NCBI GenBank assembly: GCA_047495785.1
Contig: JBLDXI010000015.1
Coordinates: 2,046,001-2,110,000, forward strand
DNA: 64,000 nucleotides
Source: Lepidodermella squamata
Taxonomy: Eukaryota; Gastrotricha
Direction: 5' to 3'
Shown here: positions 1-11,063 of the stretch, in pieces
Numbering within the stretch: the stretch's first letter is position 1
Layout: each line of letters starts with the position of its first letter
Translations under genes and position numbers: made by a program
Notes under the pieces: model-generated
What the model was told of the DNA's origin: nothing
Databases searched by the model: none
What the model saw: the letters and a program-made list of their open reading frames with translations, nothing else

Positions 1-497
1 AGTTACCTCAATCGATTGGTCCGTCGATCTCATAAATGAATTCTACATGTTCCGAGTCAGCTATCACAATACAGAATATGCCATTTGTAAGTACTTCGTT
101 TCTATAATTCAATCTTAATATTAGTCTTCCTTTATCAGTTAACGCGAACACTTGCACCGCGATCAGCCCTGCTGATGCAGCCGACTTCAAATGGGCGACC
201 AACACTTGCTTGCTAGCTTGGGACCGCTGCGGCGTATTTGAGCATAAGGCAACGCGGGAAGCAGGCGTTCGCCAGATAGATGTCCATCCAACGAAGCACA
301 GCTGCCTCGTCGTCAGCGATTACACAACAAACAAGCTCACTCTTTTCCGCTACCCAATGATGAAAGCTGATCAGCCAGGTCTGGCTTACCCAGCTACTCT
401 GGAAATTTCAAGCGTCCGTTTCACTGCGATCGGAGATTATGTGATAACGGTCGGCGGGAAAGACTCGTCGATCATTCAATGGAAGGTTGTTCACTGA
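1..497 (+). pseudogene. EML-like WD40 protein, last two exons (duplicated copy 1, partial at window edge)
   Basis: Two exons are readable: 1-86, which is open at the left edge and ends at a GT donor, and 139-497 after a CAG acceptor. The first gives a TSIDWSVD segment. The second runs through DFKWATNTCLLAWD and LTLFRYPMMK to GGKDSSIIQWKVV and a stop. These match the C-terminal propeller blade of echinoderm microtubule-associated protein-like (EML) proteins, which bind microtubules. The same exons recur at 19600-20138 with only scattered substitutions, so this is one arm of a segmental duplication. Whether this copy is expressed or complete upstream cannot be seen. The next gene downstream (sushi, opposite strand) is duplicated with it but truncated, which suggests a non-functional copy. 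Confidence 0.75.
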
Positions 498-670
498 AAA
501 ATAATCAAACTGAAAACGCCAACACGCAAAATCTATTGTGAACCCTATTCTTTTAGTTTGCTGTCTTTCTCCTCCTTTTTCGGTCAGAGATGAATTTTAT
601 TTTAGATTTTACTATACTTCAAACCATGACGCACCAAAAATTGTGATATTATATTTTCGAATAAAATAAT

Positions 671-1219
671 CTGTCACGTTGGAACACATATTGGTGGAGG
701 GCCGTCCCATGATAACGTCGTGTTTCCTTTGCATTTCATGACATTTTGCCCATTCAGTCGATAGCCACGGTCGCAGTCGTTGAATTGAACGTACCAATCT
801 CTGCCGCATCTGTTCTCTTGAGCATCGCAGCCCATTGTTAGAGCTATAGAGCCATGTTTAGGTGCTGGTGGAATTTCGCAGCCAACGCATCTCGGAGGGG
901 ATGGGTAGTCCCAGGCCACAGACTCGTTATTCCTACCAACCCCTCTACAGGTAAGTCGAGTTGGGCCGATTGGTGAGTAACCCAAATGGCAAGCGAATTG
1001 AACGAAACCGTCATCTCTTGCACATTTTTTCGTCGTAACATTACAGCCAATTCCGACGTAGTCATACGATGCATGCTCGGGCGGTGACATCAGGTCACAT
1101 GTCAGACATCTCGGTTGGGGACTACTCCAAGCTAAGGTTGTGTTGGTACCTTCGCAAGTAATTTTTGTCGGACCGGTAGGCCCGTAACCAGTATCGCAAT
1201 CTATTGTGTATTGATAACC
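671..1219 (-). pseudogene. 3' fragment of the CCP/sushi gene (duplicated copy 1)
   Basis: The minus-strand reading frame matches the last two and a half CCP modules of the intact gene at 20316-22508, including the C-terminal PPPICVPT and stop. Similarity ends abruptly at about 1219, where the P-like transposon terminus begins, so the signal peptide, N-terminal region and first modules are absent. The fragment is still in frame but has no start of its own, and I infer a pseudogene. It is convergent with the EML fragment, exactly as in the intact locus. Confidence 0.8.
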
Positions 1220-2310
1220 CCATAGACAATAATACAAGATCGGAAACTTACAGTTCTCATATAAGCCGCTTTTACACTACAAACACATATGTATTTCTGA
1301 CTGTTCATAGTAATTAAGTCTACACAGCAGTATTAGGTGTTGCGCAATCGCCGCAAGCGATGAAAATGCCAAATTAAACAACTAATAAACGAATGATTCA
1401 CGGAAGGAGGTACCCTTATTATGGAATTAAATGCTAAGCTGTAAATCTAATAATTTTTAATTTGTATTGAAACTAAACAATTTGATTTTTAAATTAAATA
1501 GTATACAAGGACTCCGGCGCGCAAATTTTAAGCGTCCCGCCATTTTGCGGTCCTTGCTCCAAGTTTAGATGGTTTATACGCGGTTTTGACAACGAAGCTT
1601 CCCCTGCGACTTCAGTTAGTGTAACTCTCCTAGCTACGTTCTAAGGAGATCCTAGCCGGTGATTTGCCTCTATAGATCATCTATACTCTTGACTCATCTG
1701 CTTCCGGCTTTAGCATTCAGAGACTTGCAAGACTTACACGTCACACGTCTCATGGAAGCTATGGAGTGCGAAGTAGCAACTACTCTATTGTTCTACTCAT
1801 GCATACCCCTTCTTTACCTCACACTATCTAATAGATTGGATGATGCTGCGTTGTAAGCTGTCTCACGCTTATAGTCTCACGTAGTTGTTGCCGTTGTTTA
1901 GTTGATTAGACTCCTGATCTTTAACTCCAAAACTCCATCTTTATCTTACTCAGCACCTGTGGCAATATTGATCTCTAAATTTGCTACGTCTCACTGCTCT
2001 CTAACCCATGAAGATAGGAAATCCTATCTTGAAATCACTTTGATAAGGTCTATCTATTCTTCTTCTATTTAATTCCTGAAACACTCAAGCATCCCCCGAA
2101 ACAGTGATGACTGATGTTTCCGATCTCTGAATTCCGAACCATGCTAATCTACAACTTTAAGTGAGCTCTGCTGCTTGATTTTATTCATATGCGCGAGTTA
2201 AAGAGGCATCTCCTGTTCCTTGATCTCTTATCCTTATCACTTCCTTGGATACTGATTGCCTATGGTACTCCTATGGTCTATTTTACCTTAGTGACTTCCA
2301 GAGATCAAAG

Positions 2311-2597
2311 AATTACTATATCGCACGTGTTCTGTAGTAATGTAGCTTAACCATATCGTTAACGACGCGCCAAAACAACCGCTTAGATGACTCATTCGAT
2401 CGTACTTTTAGTAGCCTAACGTAATGGTGAAGTACGTTAGGCCTTTTGAACACCGATTTTTTCCTATTTTCGAACGTACTTTCCTCATAAAATCTATAAA
2501 TAGTAAAGTGGTTGTTTTGGCGCGTCGCTAACGATATGCTTTTTTTTTAATAGTTTAGCTACATTACTGCAGAACACGTGCGATATGTACTGTGATA
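2311..2597. repeat. Imperfect fold-back repeat inside the 3.0-kb element
   Basis: The stretch around 2318-2385 (ATATCGCACGTGTTCTG through GACGCGCCAAAACAACC) recurs inverted at about 2508-2590. A smaller hairpin around CGTACTT/AAGTACG lies between them. The arms differ by a short A-rich insertion. No reading frame is present. It looks like a MITE-class element. Confidence 0.55.
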
Positions 2598-2802
2598 CTC
2601 GGTCACTCTGTTACTCAATCGAGCGTGGAGTTCTATAAAAACACGAGCTTGTAAGAAATCTTGGCTTATGTTTCGCGTCTTACTGCACTCAACCATAAGA
2701 GTCGTCTCAATCATATCCCCATGATTATCCAGTGGATCGTTTTGTTTTGATTCACCCTCCTTATCATTTGATTCTTTGATTCTTTCTTATAATACTTCCC
2801 AA

Positions 2803-2952
2803 GTGATTGACAAATGTGCCCGAGTTACTAATGCTATATTTAAATGTTTTAAATCGAAAGAAATGCGACTCAAAGCCTTTAAAACACACGTTATACCTCT
2901 TGTTGAGTATTGTCCTGCTGTAGCTTCTCCTATTTTACTTTTTCCGACATAG
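2803..2952 (+). pseudogene. Non-LTR reverse transcriptase C-terminal scrap
   Basis: The frame reads VIDKCARVTNAIFKCFKSKE followed by AFKTHVIPLVEYCPAVASP. This is the segment that follows the palm domain in CR1/Jockey-type reverse transcriptases, usually of the form KA(R)xxxxxIxRCFxS...AFKTYVRPxLEYCSPVWSP. Only about 50 residues survive before a stop, and upstream frames are broken. Confidence 0.55.
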
Positions 2953-3403
2953 CTCCTGGAGCGATTCAAAGTTGAGTTGAGCAATGAGCACTGGCACGCG
3001 CGCACGCGATTGGCTAGCGCGCGCGGGAAACCGGTTAACAAACCGGCTCACCGTTTCCGAAGAATATCGCCAATTGGCGAACGATTCAATGAATTGATCA
3101 AATCAATTGGATAATTTGAAACTTTAATGTTGGGAAATTAATTTCGCAAAATAGAACATTTGCTCAAAAACTTACTTAATTTATGTGCGCCATCTATGAT
3201 AAAAATTTGTTTAACTGCGCTTAAATAAAAGGTTTTTGGTACCACTACGTAGCTCTACAGTTCATTACTTATTCAGATTTTAATGCCATATCAAACTAAT
3301 CGCGCATCATTAACAAGTTGAGGCGGGGTAAAATAACATCTACGCGCACATTACTCATTTTACTAGGTATTCATTTATGAATGTTTTTTTTACGCGCTGC
3401 TTA

Positions 3404-3480
3404 AGCAATAGGTATTGCTGAAACCGCCATTGCTCAATGCCCAATGCCTATTGCTCGTTGCTCATTGCCTATTGCTCAAG
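3404..3480 (+). repeat. Short direct/inverted repeats of CAATGCCTATTGCTC type
   Basis: Variants of AATGCCTATTGCTC are repeated four or five times with degeneracy. No coding potential. Confidence 0.5.
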
Positions 3481-3542
3481 GTACTCATTTGTGCGACAGC
3501 CTTAACTGTTCAGTTTTGTTTAAGAGCTATTATGCTATTTAA

Positions 3543-3817
3543 CTTAGTGGAACCAACGAATCCACAAAATCGCTATTGGCTGGACTAAAATTTGTTGAAG
3601 CACACGATTGGTTACATTTTCCAGCATCTTGGCGTGTTATTTCTTGACCTGAATTTCCCGGGTTCGACTCGTGGTGACCGAGCAGCGTTTTTCTGAGACT
3701 TTTTTTTGCTTTTCAAGAAATAACATGCCAAGATGCTGGAAAATCTAACCAATCGCGTGCTTCAACAAATTTTAGTCCAGCCAATAGCGATTTTGTGGAT
3801 TCGTTGGTTCCACTAAG
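3543..3817. mobile_element. Fold-back (MITE-like) element with about 105-bp arms
   Basis: Positions 3543-3647 and 3713-3817 are near-perfect inverted repeats; the outer ends are CTTAGTGGAACC and GGTTCCACTAAG. The 65-bp loop (3648-3712) contains CCCGGGTTCGACTCGTGG, which resembles a tRNA T-arm/B-box. No ORF. The structure would fold into a long hairpin if transcribed. Confidence 0.75.
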
Positions 3818-5184
3818 AAGAGCTAAGACCTTATTACGAATAGCGATCGCTATTAGATTGCTCAACGACAGCGCTAGCCTATAACGTGTAGTGTTATTAG
3901 GTAGGCCGTGCTATTAAGTAGGTACTATCGCCCATCGGGCTGCTATCCTCAAAGTCTTAATCGAACAGTTTATATTTCATATCAGTGCTTCGCAAATATT
4001 TTCACCATCGGAATTGTTGGCGGCCGGAAAGCCTTAGCTCCGGCCCCAATTTTGGCTGAAAATAGTTCAAAACAAGCTGATTTTCGGGTTATGATTACCT
4101 TTTGGGGCGGCAGATTTTATTTTACCGTTATAAAAAATATTTGATACCTTCAAAACCCGTAAAACTTTGAAAGTTAAAAAGCGAGAAAACTCGAGTTTGA
4201 GTATTGCGCAATCAATTCTTTGTCTTAATTAATGACGCACATATTACACTTCATACTTACGCTCTCGTGTAAAAGCGGCTATAGTGTAAAATTGCATCAG
4301 CTGCAAGGGATTGGTGAGCCTGTTTGTTTACTTTTCTGGCTCTTGTAACGAGTGAGCTCTCGCATACTTGCCTTGAAAAAAGTATCGATTTCGAAGCCCG
4401 ATTTCGCCAAGTGGTTAGTTTTCTAAATTTCCGTAAAATAGTTCAGCTGGTAGAGAATTTCGCTGGCTGTCAGAATCAATAAAAAAATTCCCGGCACCAA
4501 TTTTGGTCGATTTTCTACTGAATTTTGAAAATGGCAATTCCGCGACGAAATTGCGAAATCTGCTCAAGTTTGCTGGCGGAAATTTTATATGTAATCTTAT
4601 CGGAAAAATTGGAAATAATTAGGAATGAAGTCAGGTATGCAGGCTCTGTCGAATAAGCCTAAGCTCCAAATAATTGATTTTTTTTCGATTTTCGGCGAAT
4701 CATGGGAAAAAAGTCAGTTTCCAAAATTTATTCGTAAACAATCGCATTTTGGTTAACACTACTCGCTTGCAAACTGGGCTGCTTTGCGCTTTCTAGTTGC
4801 AGTTTTGTTTCCCAGACGTGGCTCAGGCACGATTTTCTTTAGAAAAATAATTGAGGCGATCGATACAATAGATTTAAATAATTGTTGGGAATGAGGCGAC
4901 CTTCCTTCAGCCAGCTCTACGACCGAGCAAAGCCCACCAAGTAGATTTGGCCTTGACAGCGCAGCGTAAAACAACCCAGTAAAACAATAACATCTTATTA
5001 ACTGGGGTTTTCGATTTCAAAATGTCCTCCTTGTTCATATGCACGAAATGATGAACTAAGTGAACTATTCGATAAACTGGGAGAGATGGCCTCACCAACC
5101 TGAAAGCAAAAATATTGTTAGAAAATATATTATGAAATTGGGAAAATTACCTGTTTTTGGTGTTTGATCGCTGATTGTTCGATA

Positions 5185-7090
5185 TCAATGTGGCGTTGCG
5201 AGGCTATCCTTTTCAAGGCAGTCCAAACAACCTTTACAACTCAATTTCTGGAGCCGAAGCTTTTTGATAACGAAGCCGGCAATATACGACAGTACTTCAT
5301 CGGTGATAGATGAGAAACAATCTTGACTTTCAATCGCCTTTTGTAGCATTGCGTCTAGCTCTTCTATTTCTTCCCAGCTTTTGAAGTCCATTTCACCGTC
5401 TGAATTCACCCCATTTTCGTCCGGTCCGTTATTTTCAGCGAAATCGAATATGTTGAGCTCATTAAGGCGGATCATTTTCTGCACATTCCCACCTTTGGCG
5501 AAGACGAATCTTTGCAACACATAGCCTCTCAAAGCCGCCAACAGCTGTTCAGGGCTTGGATTAGCAGCAAACCCGTTGAATTGCCTCACAAATGCGAATG
5601 TTAATTCGAGGGTATCTTGTAGAAGAAAGAAAGTGGGAACATTTTCGTAATTGCAGTTGAACAGCAAATGTTCCACGACACGAATCGCTGTTCGGCAAGC
5701 AGTAACCATACCAACAACACTAAGGTTGGCCAACGTTGCCAAGTTGGCCCTATGGCCATCAGCGGTACAAACGAGTGGTACCAGCCCACGTGATCGAAAT
5801 TCAGCACAAACCTTTTGCAATACCGCCGTTTGAATGGATTCATTGGTATGATCTAGGAAAAGGACGCCAATCGGAAAGGTAACTAATCCACTTAGGGCCA
5901 CAGCCTCGATTACGAGGGCTTCGCGAGGGGCGAGATGACTTTGCGAGGAAATTTCGGGTAATGAATTGAATTCACCTGCATCGACCAGCCCGTGAATAGT
6001 ATTACTACCACAGTGGAAGTATTCCGCTTTTTTCACCGACATAGCATCGATATCGATTGCGTAATACCTTCCTAACTTCGGAGATCTTTCTCGTATTTTT
6101 TCCAGTAACCTCGCACATTGTAATTCAAGCCGGGTTTAAAGGGGACTTTGGCGAGCCAGTTGCGGATTGACCGCTCAGATGGCATGCCGGGCCGAAAATA
6201 ATTAGCTAGATGTCGCCTAGATGCGGGATTTAACCCGACGAAAAACTCCTTGGCCGGTTTTGAGAAGCGACGGCTGTTCTTTTGCCTACGAAAAGCTACT
6301 CTCGCCATGCCCTCTAACACCTGTGTTCCCTCCCCTCCGAAGGAATTCCATTTCGCCTTCGCAAGATTGAGCTGCTTCTGAAGACTTTGTATGCGAAGTT
6401 CTTTTCTATCAACGCTCATCTTTAAGCTCTTTACGCAAACTCGCTGCTGATTTTTTGCGCCGTCCCGGCTTTTCCCGACGTTTTCGCCGGCTGACTGGTT
6501 GGGAATCGTTCGGCGATGACGACGATGATTGAGAGAGAAATGAGTCATTGAAGGAAGGCAATTTTTCTTTAAAGAACGAATGTATACAAAACCCATGAGA
6601 TAAATGGAGCATTTTTGTGTTAATTACTTCGGAATTTTTTCAAAGCAGATTTTTTAAGTTAATATCAATTATTTTAATGGATAAAATTATTTTGAAATTC
6701 TTAAATTCATTTTTATACACAAGTAAATAATGAAACTTTGAGCTGAAAGTTTCAAATACCTGTGCAGCTATCGGAGACGGGAAAAAATCAGTTTGTTGCT
6801 CCGCATTTACCAGGCAAGGCCGATGATAAAAAGGCCATTCTAAATCAGTTTGAGCTTCAGCATCAATCATTATGCACGGTGGAATTGTCGACATGGCTTC
6901 TGCTTCCGAAATGACAATGCCATTATTTACTTGCTTGCCGAAGTCGAAATGCATTTCGGTATCGAACCAGTCATCGCGCTTGGCACCTTTCAGAAATCCC
7001 TATTAAGAATTGCGATTTGCGATAGAAGCTGTAGTGTTTTCTCAACCTCAGAAGAACTAGAGGTTGAAAACCATTTTTCGATTAATTCAC
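5185..7090 (-). pseudogene. P-element/THAP9-type transposase, broken
   Basis: Minus-strand frames at 6755-6998, 6072-6596 and 5185-6042 together resemble a P-element/THAP9 transposase. The middle frame has PSERSIRNWLAKV...KPG, like the segment just before the catalytic core. The last has YYAIDIDAMSVKKAEYF (first catalytic Asp region), VCTADGHRANLATLANL, NPSPEQLLAALRGYVLQ and DEVLSYIAGFVIKKL, all typical of the RNase-H-like and C-terminal parts. A one-base frameshift near 6085-6095 separates KKYEKD from the catalytic block, and another disruption near 7000 separates upstream coding. No THAP zinc finger is readable. It is enclosed by the long inverted termini and is therefore the element's own, dead, transposase. 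Confidence 0.7.
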
Positions 7091-7562
7091 CCTGATCAGA
7101 TCTAACTTCTTTTTTCCATGCAAAAATATTACGACGGCCTTAATTTTACCATATAAATATAGCTTGCTTGAAACATTAAAAAAAAAATCAAAGAAAAATT
7201 CAATCGCTTCAAGATTGGGCTCATTTGATAGGGAAAAAGCAATTCAATATCGTACATATTTTCACAATGTTCTCGAAAAAAACCGCGTGCTTCCATCCGC
7301 GGCCAAAATAACCATATTTTTTACGATTGCTTCAGAAGTAACCGTTTTCGAAAATTTGTGGAAAATCACGCAGGAAAAGTGCTAGGATAATTTTTAGTTC
7401 TCTGGAAAGCTGAGAATCTATACTTTGAGGTGGCCGCATGTTTTAAAAATTAGAGCACTAACCACTTCGAAAAAATGTGCGTCAAAGTTCGTTTATTTTC
7501 GCATGGTGCGGACTAGGCGTGGCCTCTGAAAAAAGCACGCCTCTCGGACACGCTTTCTCGTT

Positions 7563-7635
7563 AATCCCTTGCAGCTGATGCAATTTTACACTATGTGAGA
7601 ACTGTAAGTTTCCGATCTTGTATTATTGTCTATGG
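7563..7635. repeat. Right terminal inverted repeat of the P-like element
   Basis: It is the inverse complement of 1220-1263 plus 4284-4312, with one mismatch. This 73-bp terminus has not been disrupted. Confidence 0.8.
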
Positions 7636-8156
7636 CACGACCACACCCTGCAAAAAATGGACTTGACACTGCAAATCGAGCCTAGAATGCAATAGCTAAA
7701 TACAGTGGGGAACTAAAACAGCGTCTCCCGCCTTGGACACAAATCAAATTCGCAGTGGTTATCGATTTGCCTGGACTTGTGATTTTGAGCATGGGCTTGG
7801 GCTCCTTTCGGATTTCAGCGTACTCTGATTGTCGCCATTTTAATTATCATTGACTAATTTTGAAATTTTGGTATATATTGATACATTGACAACAATGACG
7901 AAAAATATGATGTAGAAAGAGTGCTCTGCTTTCAAAAGATAAGCATTGTGCGTGCACAATTCACCATTAATGTTGACGATATCCACAATGTCTTTTTGTT
8001 TTCTTATCTTTCTCGTTCTTTGCGTGGTGGAAACTCGCTGAGTAAATAAACATGTGAGGTCGTTTTTTCCTGTTGTGCAATTTTTTTAAAAGATACGAAA
8101 ATTTCGCAAGAACTTACCAAAATGATAAGCAACAAATATTCAGGTCAATATTTCGA
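7636..8156. other. AT-rich intergenic DNA
   Basis: No reading frame with recognisable protein character, RNA gene or inverted terminus seen. Confidence 0.5.
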
Positions 8157-8303
8157 AAGCTGTGGCGGAAGATGGCGCCTTGGTAAATGACCTGAGGGGA
8201 GACCGAGCGGAAAGAGCTCACGTTTTGCATATACGGAACATTCCTTCAACATTCCTTCTACATCGTCTTTCGTTATCGCCGAGATTTTAAAGGACAATGT
8301 TAA
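8157..8303 (+). pseudogene. L2HGDH exon fragment (dispersed scrap)
   Basis: The sequence GCTGTGGCGGAAGATGG through the IAEILKD codons matches the minus-strand last exon of L2HGDH copy A (about 22790-22950) closely at the base level, but lies in the opposite orientation. It reads AVAEDGALVNDL then VLHIRNIPS. A small duplication of ACATTCCTTC breaks the frame, and a stop follows IAEILKDNVK. Only about 50 codons are present, with no introns or flanking exons. It is a truncated, non-functional duplicate. Confidence 0.8.
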
Positions 8304-8362
8304 GTAAGCTCGATATTCGTAGCATCGAAAATCGGCTTACTTATCGTTTTGGAAATCTTCAA

Positions 8363-8935
8363 TTTTAACCAGCACAAGGCTGGTTGGTGCTTAATGTGTG
8401 CTGGACAAAGCGCTTTTGTGCTCGATAGTGCCCATTAAAAGTGTGCTGGATACGCGATTTGCTATCCAGCACGGTCTCGAAAAACATCCAGCACGGAGTC
8501 ATGTGGCACAACTCATTATCCAGCACCGTCCTGAAAATGGACTCAAACAGCTCAAAAATCGCGTGCTGGAAAAATAGGCAAATAGCTGAAAAAATAATTC
8601 GAAATAGCCAGAGTCAACATTTCTGAAAATCTTGTGTGACAGTAAAATAATCAAAAAGTTTTCAAGTACCTAAACCTGCACTTCTAAAACAGCGAATCCG
8701 GTGGTTAAGTTGGTTCGCCGGCACTTGTACCGGATGGGTGCCGCTTCGGGTCCCGGTGCCGCTGTTTCGTCTTTCTTTTCAATTTAGCCCGTTCCAGCAC
8801 TGTCCAGCACTAGTGGATTTAGTGCTGTATGCGTGCCGATCACGGGTAGGGACTAATGCTCTAATGCTGAATAATGATGCTGGATAAAACGCACGTGTGC
8901 TGGATAATGCGAAAAATTATTGCTGGATACAATTG
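8363..8935. repeat. Cluster of CCAGCAC / GTGCTGG inverted motifs
   Basis: CCAGCAC and its complement GTGCTGG(AT) recur about a dozen times in both orientations on either side of a tRNA-like core at 8697-8760. The arrangement is loosely palindromic. It is probably a non-autonomous element with subterminal repeats. No coding frame. Confidence 0.5.
8697..8762 (+). other. tRNA-like (SINE-head-like) sequence
   Basis: TGGTTAAGTTGG fits the pol III A-box consensus, and GCTTCGGGTCCC about 37 bases later is a B-box with two mismatches. No tRNA cloverleaf closes, so this is not a tRNA gene. It may be the head of a short interspersed element. Confidence 0.35.
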
Positions 8936-9248
8936 GAGTTTTTATCCACTCAACTACTCTGATCAGTTGTAATCTTCATATTTTATTTATGTTTTATGTT
9001 TATATGGGGGTTAGATGGTTGAATTCGATATAATGATCAGTTTTTTAAGGTCTGAAAATCGAAGCTATTTATGATGTGCCGACAGTTCTTTTTCATCTGT
9101 CATCTGAGAGGAATCTCACCTCTAGCACAATCTCATTATTGCAATCAGTGAGTTATTGCCAGTTGTTTTTTAGTTGAATAAATATAGCTTTCGCTCAAAT
9201 AATATATTGTTAGTACTCATGCAATATTTGTACGATATAGTACTAGTA

Positions 9249-9273
9249 ATTCATTCATTCATTCATTCATTCT
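9249..9273 (+). repeat. (ATTC)n microsatellite
   Basis: Six tandem ATTC units, followed by TGACTCGGCTCCGCCTCGTCA. Confidence 0.85.
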
Positions 9274-10064
9274 CTGCACTCGATTTGGTCATGCTGACTC
9301 GGCTCCGCCTCGTCAGCCTGCCCACATAAATAAAACACTCGTACTATATCGTACTATATCATACAAATATATATTTTTGCCCTTCAAGTTTCAAGCGTGG
9401 ATAAAATACTCACTGCGAATTGTTGTGATGCTATCATTTTCCCATATAAATCCAATCGAAATAAAACGGAATGGCCATTCGTACATAGTATGTACGCGAA
9501 AATTGCTATTCGCACATAGTTTCGATATGCTTTTTTCTAAGATCAACGACTTGCTCTATTTTCATCAAATCACTCCAATTTTTTGTGTACAGATAACTGA
9601 CCATCAGGCCGATTTCCCCTCAAAAAATCACTATGGGATAGTCGCAAAATGGCATTATTTGAATTGTTTTTCATGATCCTAGCGTGAATACTTCGGAATA
9701 TGATCTGACGAAAGTTGGCCACTAGATAGGCCTCACTTTGCTGCATCTACCTGTGAAATTTCATGTTATCATCGTCAAATTTCAAAATTCCACACCCTTT
9801 GGAAATACTCGGAAAAACTCACAAAAACTATGTACGAATAGCAAGTTTCGCGTACATAGTTATGTACGAATTGCTTGACCCCGAAATAAAATGTTCATCC
9901 ATTGATTGAGAATAGCCTTCACATTCACTAAGAATTGTCTGATGGTGGTTGCTCCATTCTACTAAGTTGTAGGTCTGCGTCAGTCTCACCATCCTCACCT
10001 TCACCTTCACCTTCAGAACACCTTCAGAACAACGAATGAGGCAAAATCATAAAATGTATGAAGT
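9274..10064. other. Intergenic DNA with inverted GTACATAGT motifs
   Basis: GTACATAGT/ATGTACG motifs near 9480-9530 recur inverted at 9828-9870 (CTATGTACGAATAGC against GCTATTCGCACATAG), consistent with a small palindromic repeat. No convincing gene. Confidence 0.4.
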
Positions 10065-11063
10065 TTATGAATTCAACGCATACCCTTCATCGTCGAATGC
10101 GAAACCTTGCTGTACAGCCGTTATATATCGGCAATTGTGCAACATACTGAGGACCTCGGATGCTTCTGCAAGGTTAGCTACTGTTATTCGAACCATCCAA
10201 TTTATTTGTCCAGGTACATCATCGTTTCGGTCATCATCTTTGCCCTTAGCTTTAGGTTTTCTGTTAAATAGTTGTACATAATTGCGTCCAAAAAAATATT
10301 GATGATGTGCAACAGCATTGCGAAAATTTGAAAGATGCTCTTCGTTTTGGACATTTTTGCAAATGATAATCTTTTGAACGCCAAGGAGCCATATATTAAG
10401 CCATGCGTAAGCAGTGCTACAGTAAATATCGGATTGCCGCTGAGATTGTTCGTTGACATTTTTAAGTACATCCATTAAAGAAAACAGTGCGATTGGTACC
10501 TCTGGACCCTTTGAAAGACTGCCACGGTCTCTCTTAAAAACGCTTCTGCAAAAGTCAATACAATATCTGTAATGGGGAATGTCCAATATCGTCTCTGCTT
10601 TAACTCCTGAAAATAGGCGAGCAAAGTGCTGCGCTATGGCTGTATGATTGATACACTTTTTCTTTTGGTTCTCTTCTTTTGGTTTGTTTTCTGTTTGGTT
10701 CACATCGCCAGTTAGGTTGCACTGACAGTGAATGACATCTTTACCTGACCCAAATCCTGTAGTCGCAGCACTTCCAGATCCACCCTGATAGAACAACTGT
10801 GCATCCATCAGACGATCAATTAATGCATTTTGAATGAAATGTTCCATGTTTCCATCCGTGATTGCCTTGCGTTTTTGCAACAACTGAAGGTTTCCTAACT
10901 TCCGAAATATAGATTCAGTAAATGCCACATTTTCCTTGGGTCTTGCGACCGTTGACATTTCCCAGAACGTTTCTGCCCCATCCCAGTCATCAGGATACAC
11001 TGGAGATGGATTTAATAATAGTGGAGGTGTAGACTTTGCCATATCTTTTTCCACCTGTGACAT
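10062..11063 (-). CDS. Hypothetical 332-aa protein, no recognised family
   Basis: A single open frame of 332 codons starts MSQVEKDMAKSTPP and ends GYALNS before TAA. It is soluble-looking: no signal peptide or membrane segment, a glycine/serine patch (GGSGSAATTGFGSGKD, about residues 95-110), a lysine-rich stretch around ENQKKK, and a basic KPKAKGKDDD patch near residue 270. Codon use is not skewed and no introns are needed. I recognise no motif. It lies between transposon remnants, so it could be a lineage-specific gene or a single-exon relic of a mobile element. Length and an intact frame favour a real gene. Confidence 0.5.

Larger units (their letters stand above)
1264..4280. mobile_element. 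3.0-kb element inserted in the left terminus of the P-like transposon
   Basis: Its ends are a 14-bp inverted repeat, AGCCGCTTTTACAC at 1264-1277 against GTGTAAAAGCGGCT at 4267-4280. ATA flanks it on both sides (1261-1263 and 4281-4283), and a single ATA would restore the P-like terminus, so ATA (or TA) is the likely target duplication. The interior holds no intact gene. It carries a reverse-transcriptase scrap, two fold-back structures and a short-period repeat, so it is a composite, non-autonomous element. An isolated copy of the AGCCGCTTTTACAC end also occurs near 15967. Confidence 0.65.
1220..7635. mobile_element. P-element-like DNA transposon, nested (interrupted by a second element)
   Basis: Positions 1220-1259 and 7596-7635 form a perfect 40-bp inverted repeat. 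Positions 4281-4312 and 7563-7594 form a second perfect 32-bp inverted repeat that directly continues the right terminus inward. Removing 1264-4280 therefore restores a left terminus of about 73 bp that mirrors 7563-7635 with one mismatch. Inside lie decayed transposase frames of the P-element/THAP9 type. Without the insertion the element is about 3.4 kb, a normal size for P elements. I do not see the 8-bp target duplication usual for P elements, perhaps because one flank was rearranged: the left flank is the truncated sushi fragment and the right flank does not continue it. Confidence 0.8.

Noticed and set aside
9241-9380. Possible CRISPR-like or tandem regulatory array at the ATTC repeat
   Set aside because: It is a simple tetranucleotide microsatellite; no spacers or repeat periodicity.
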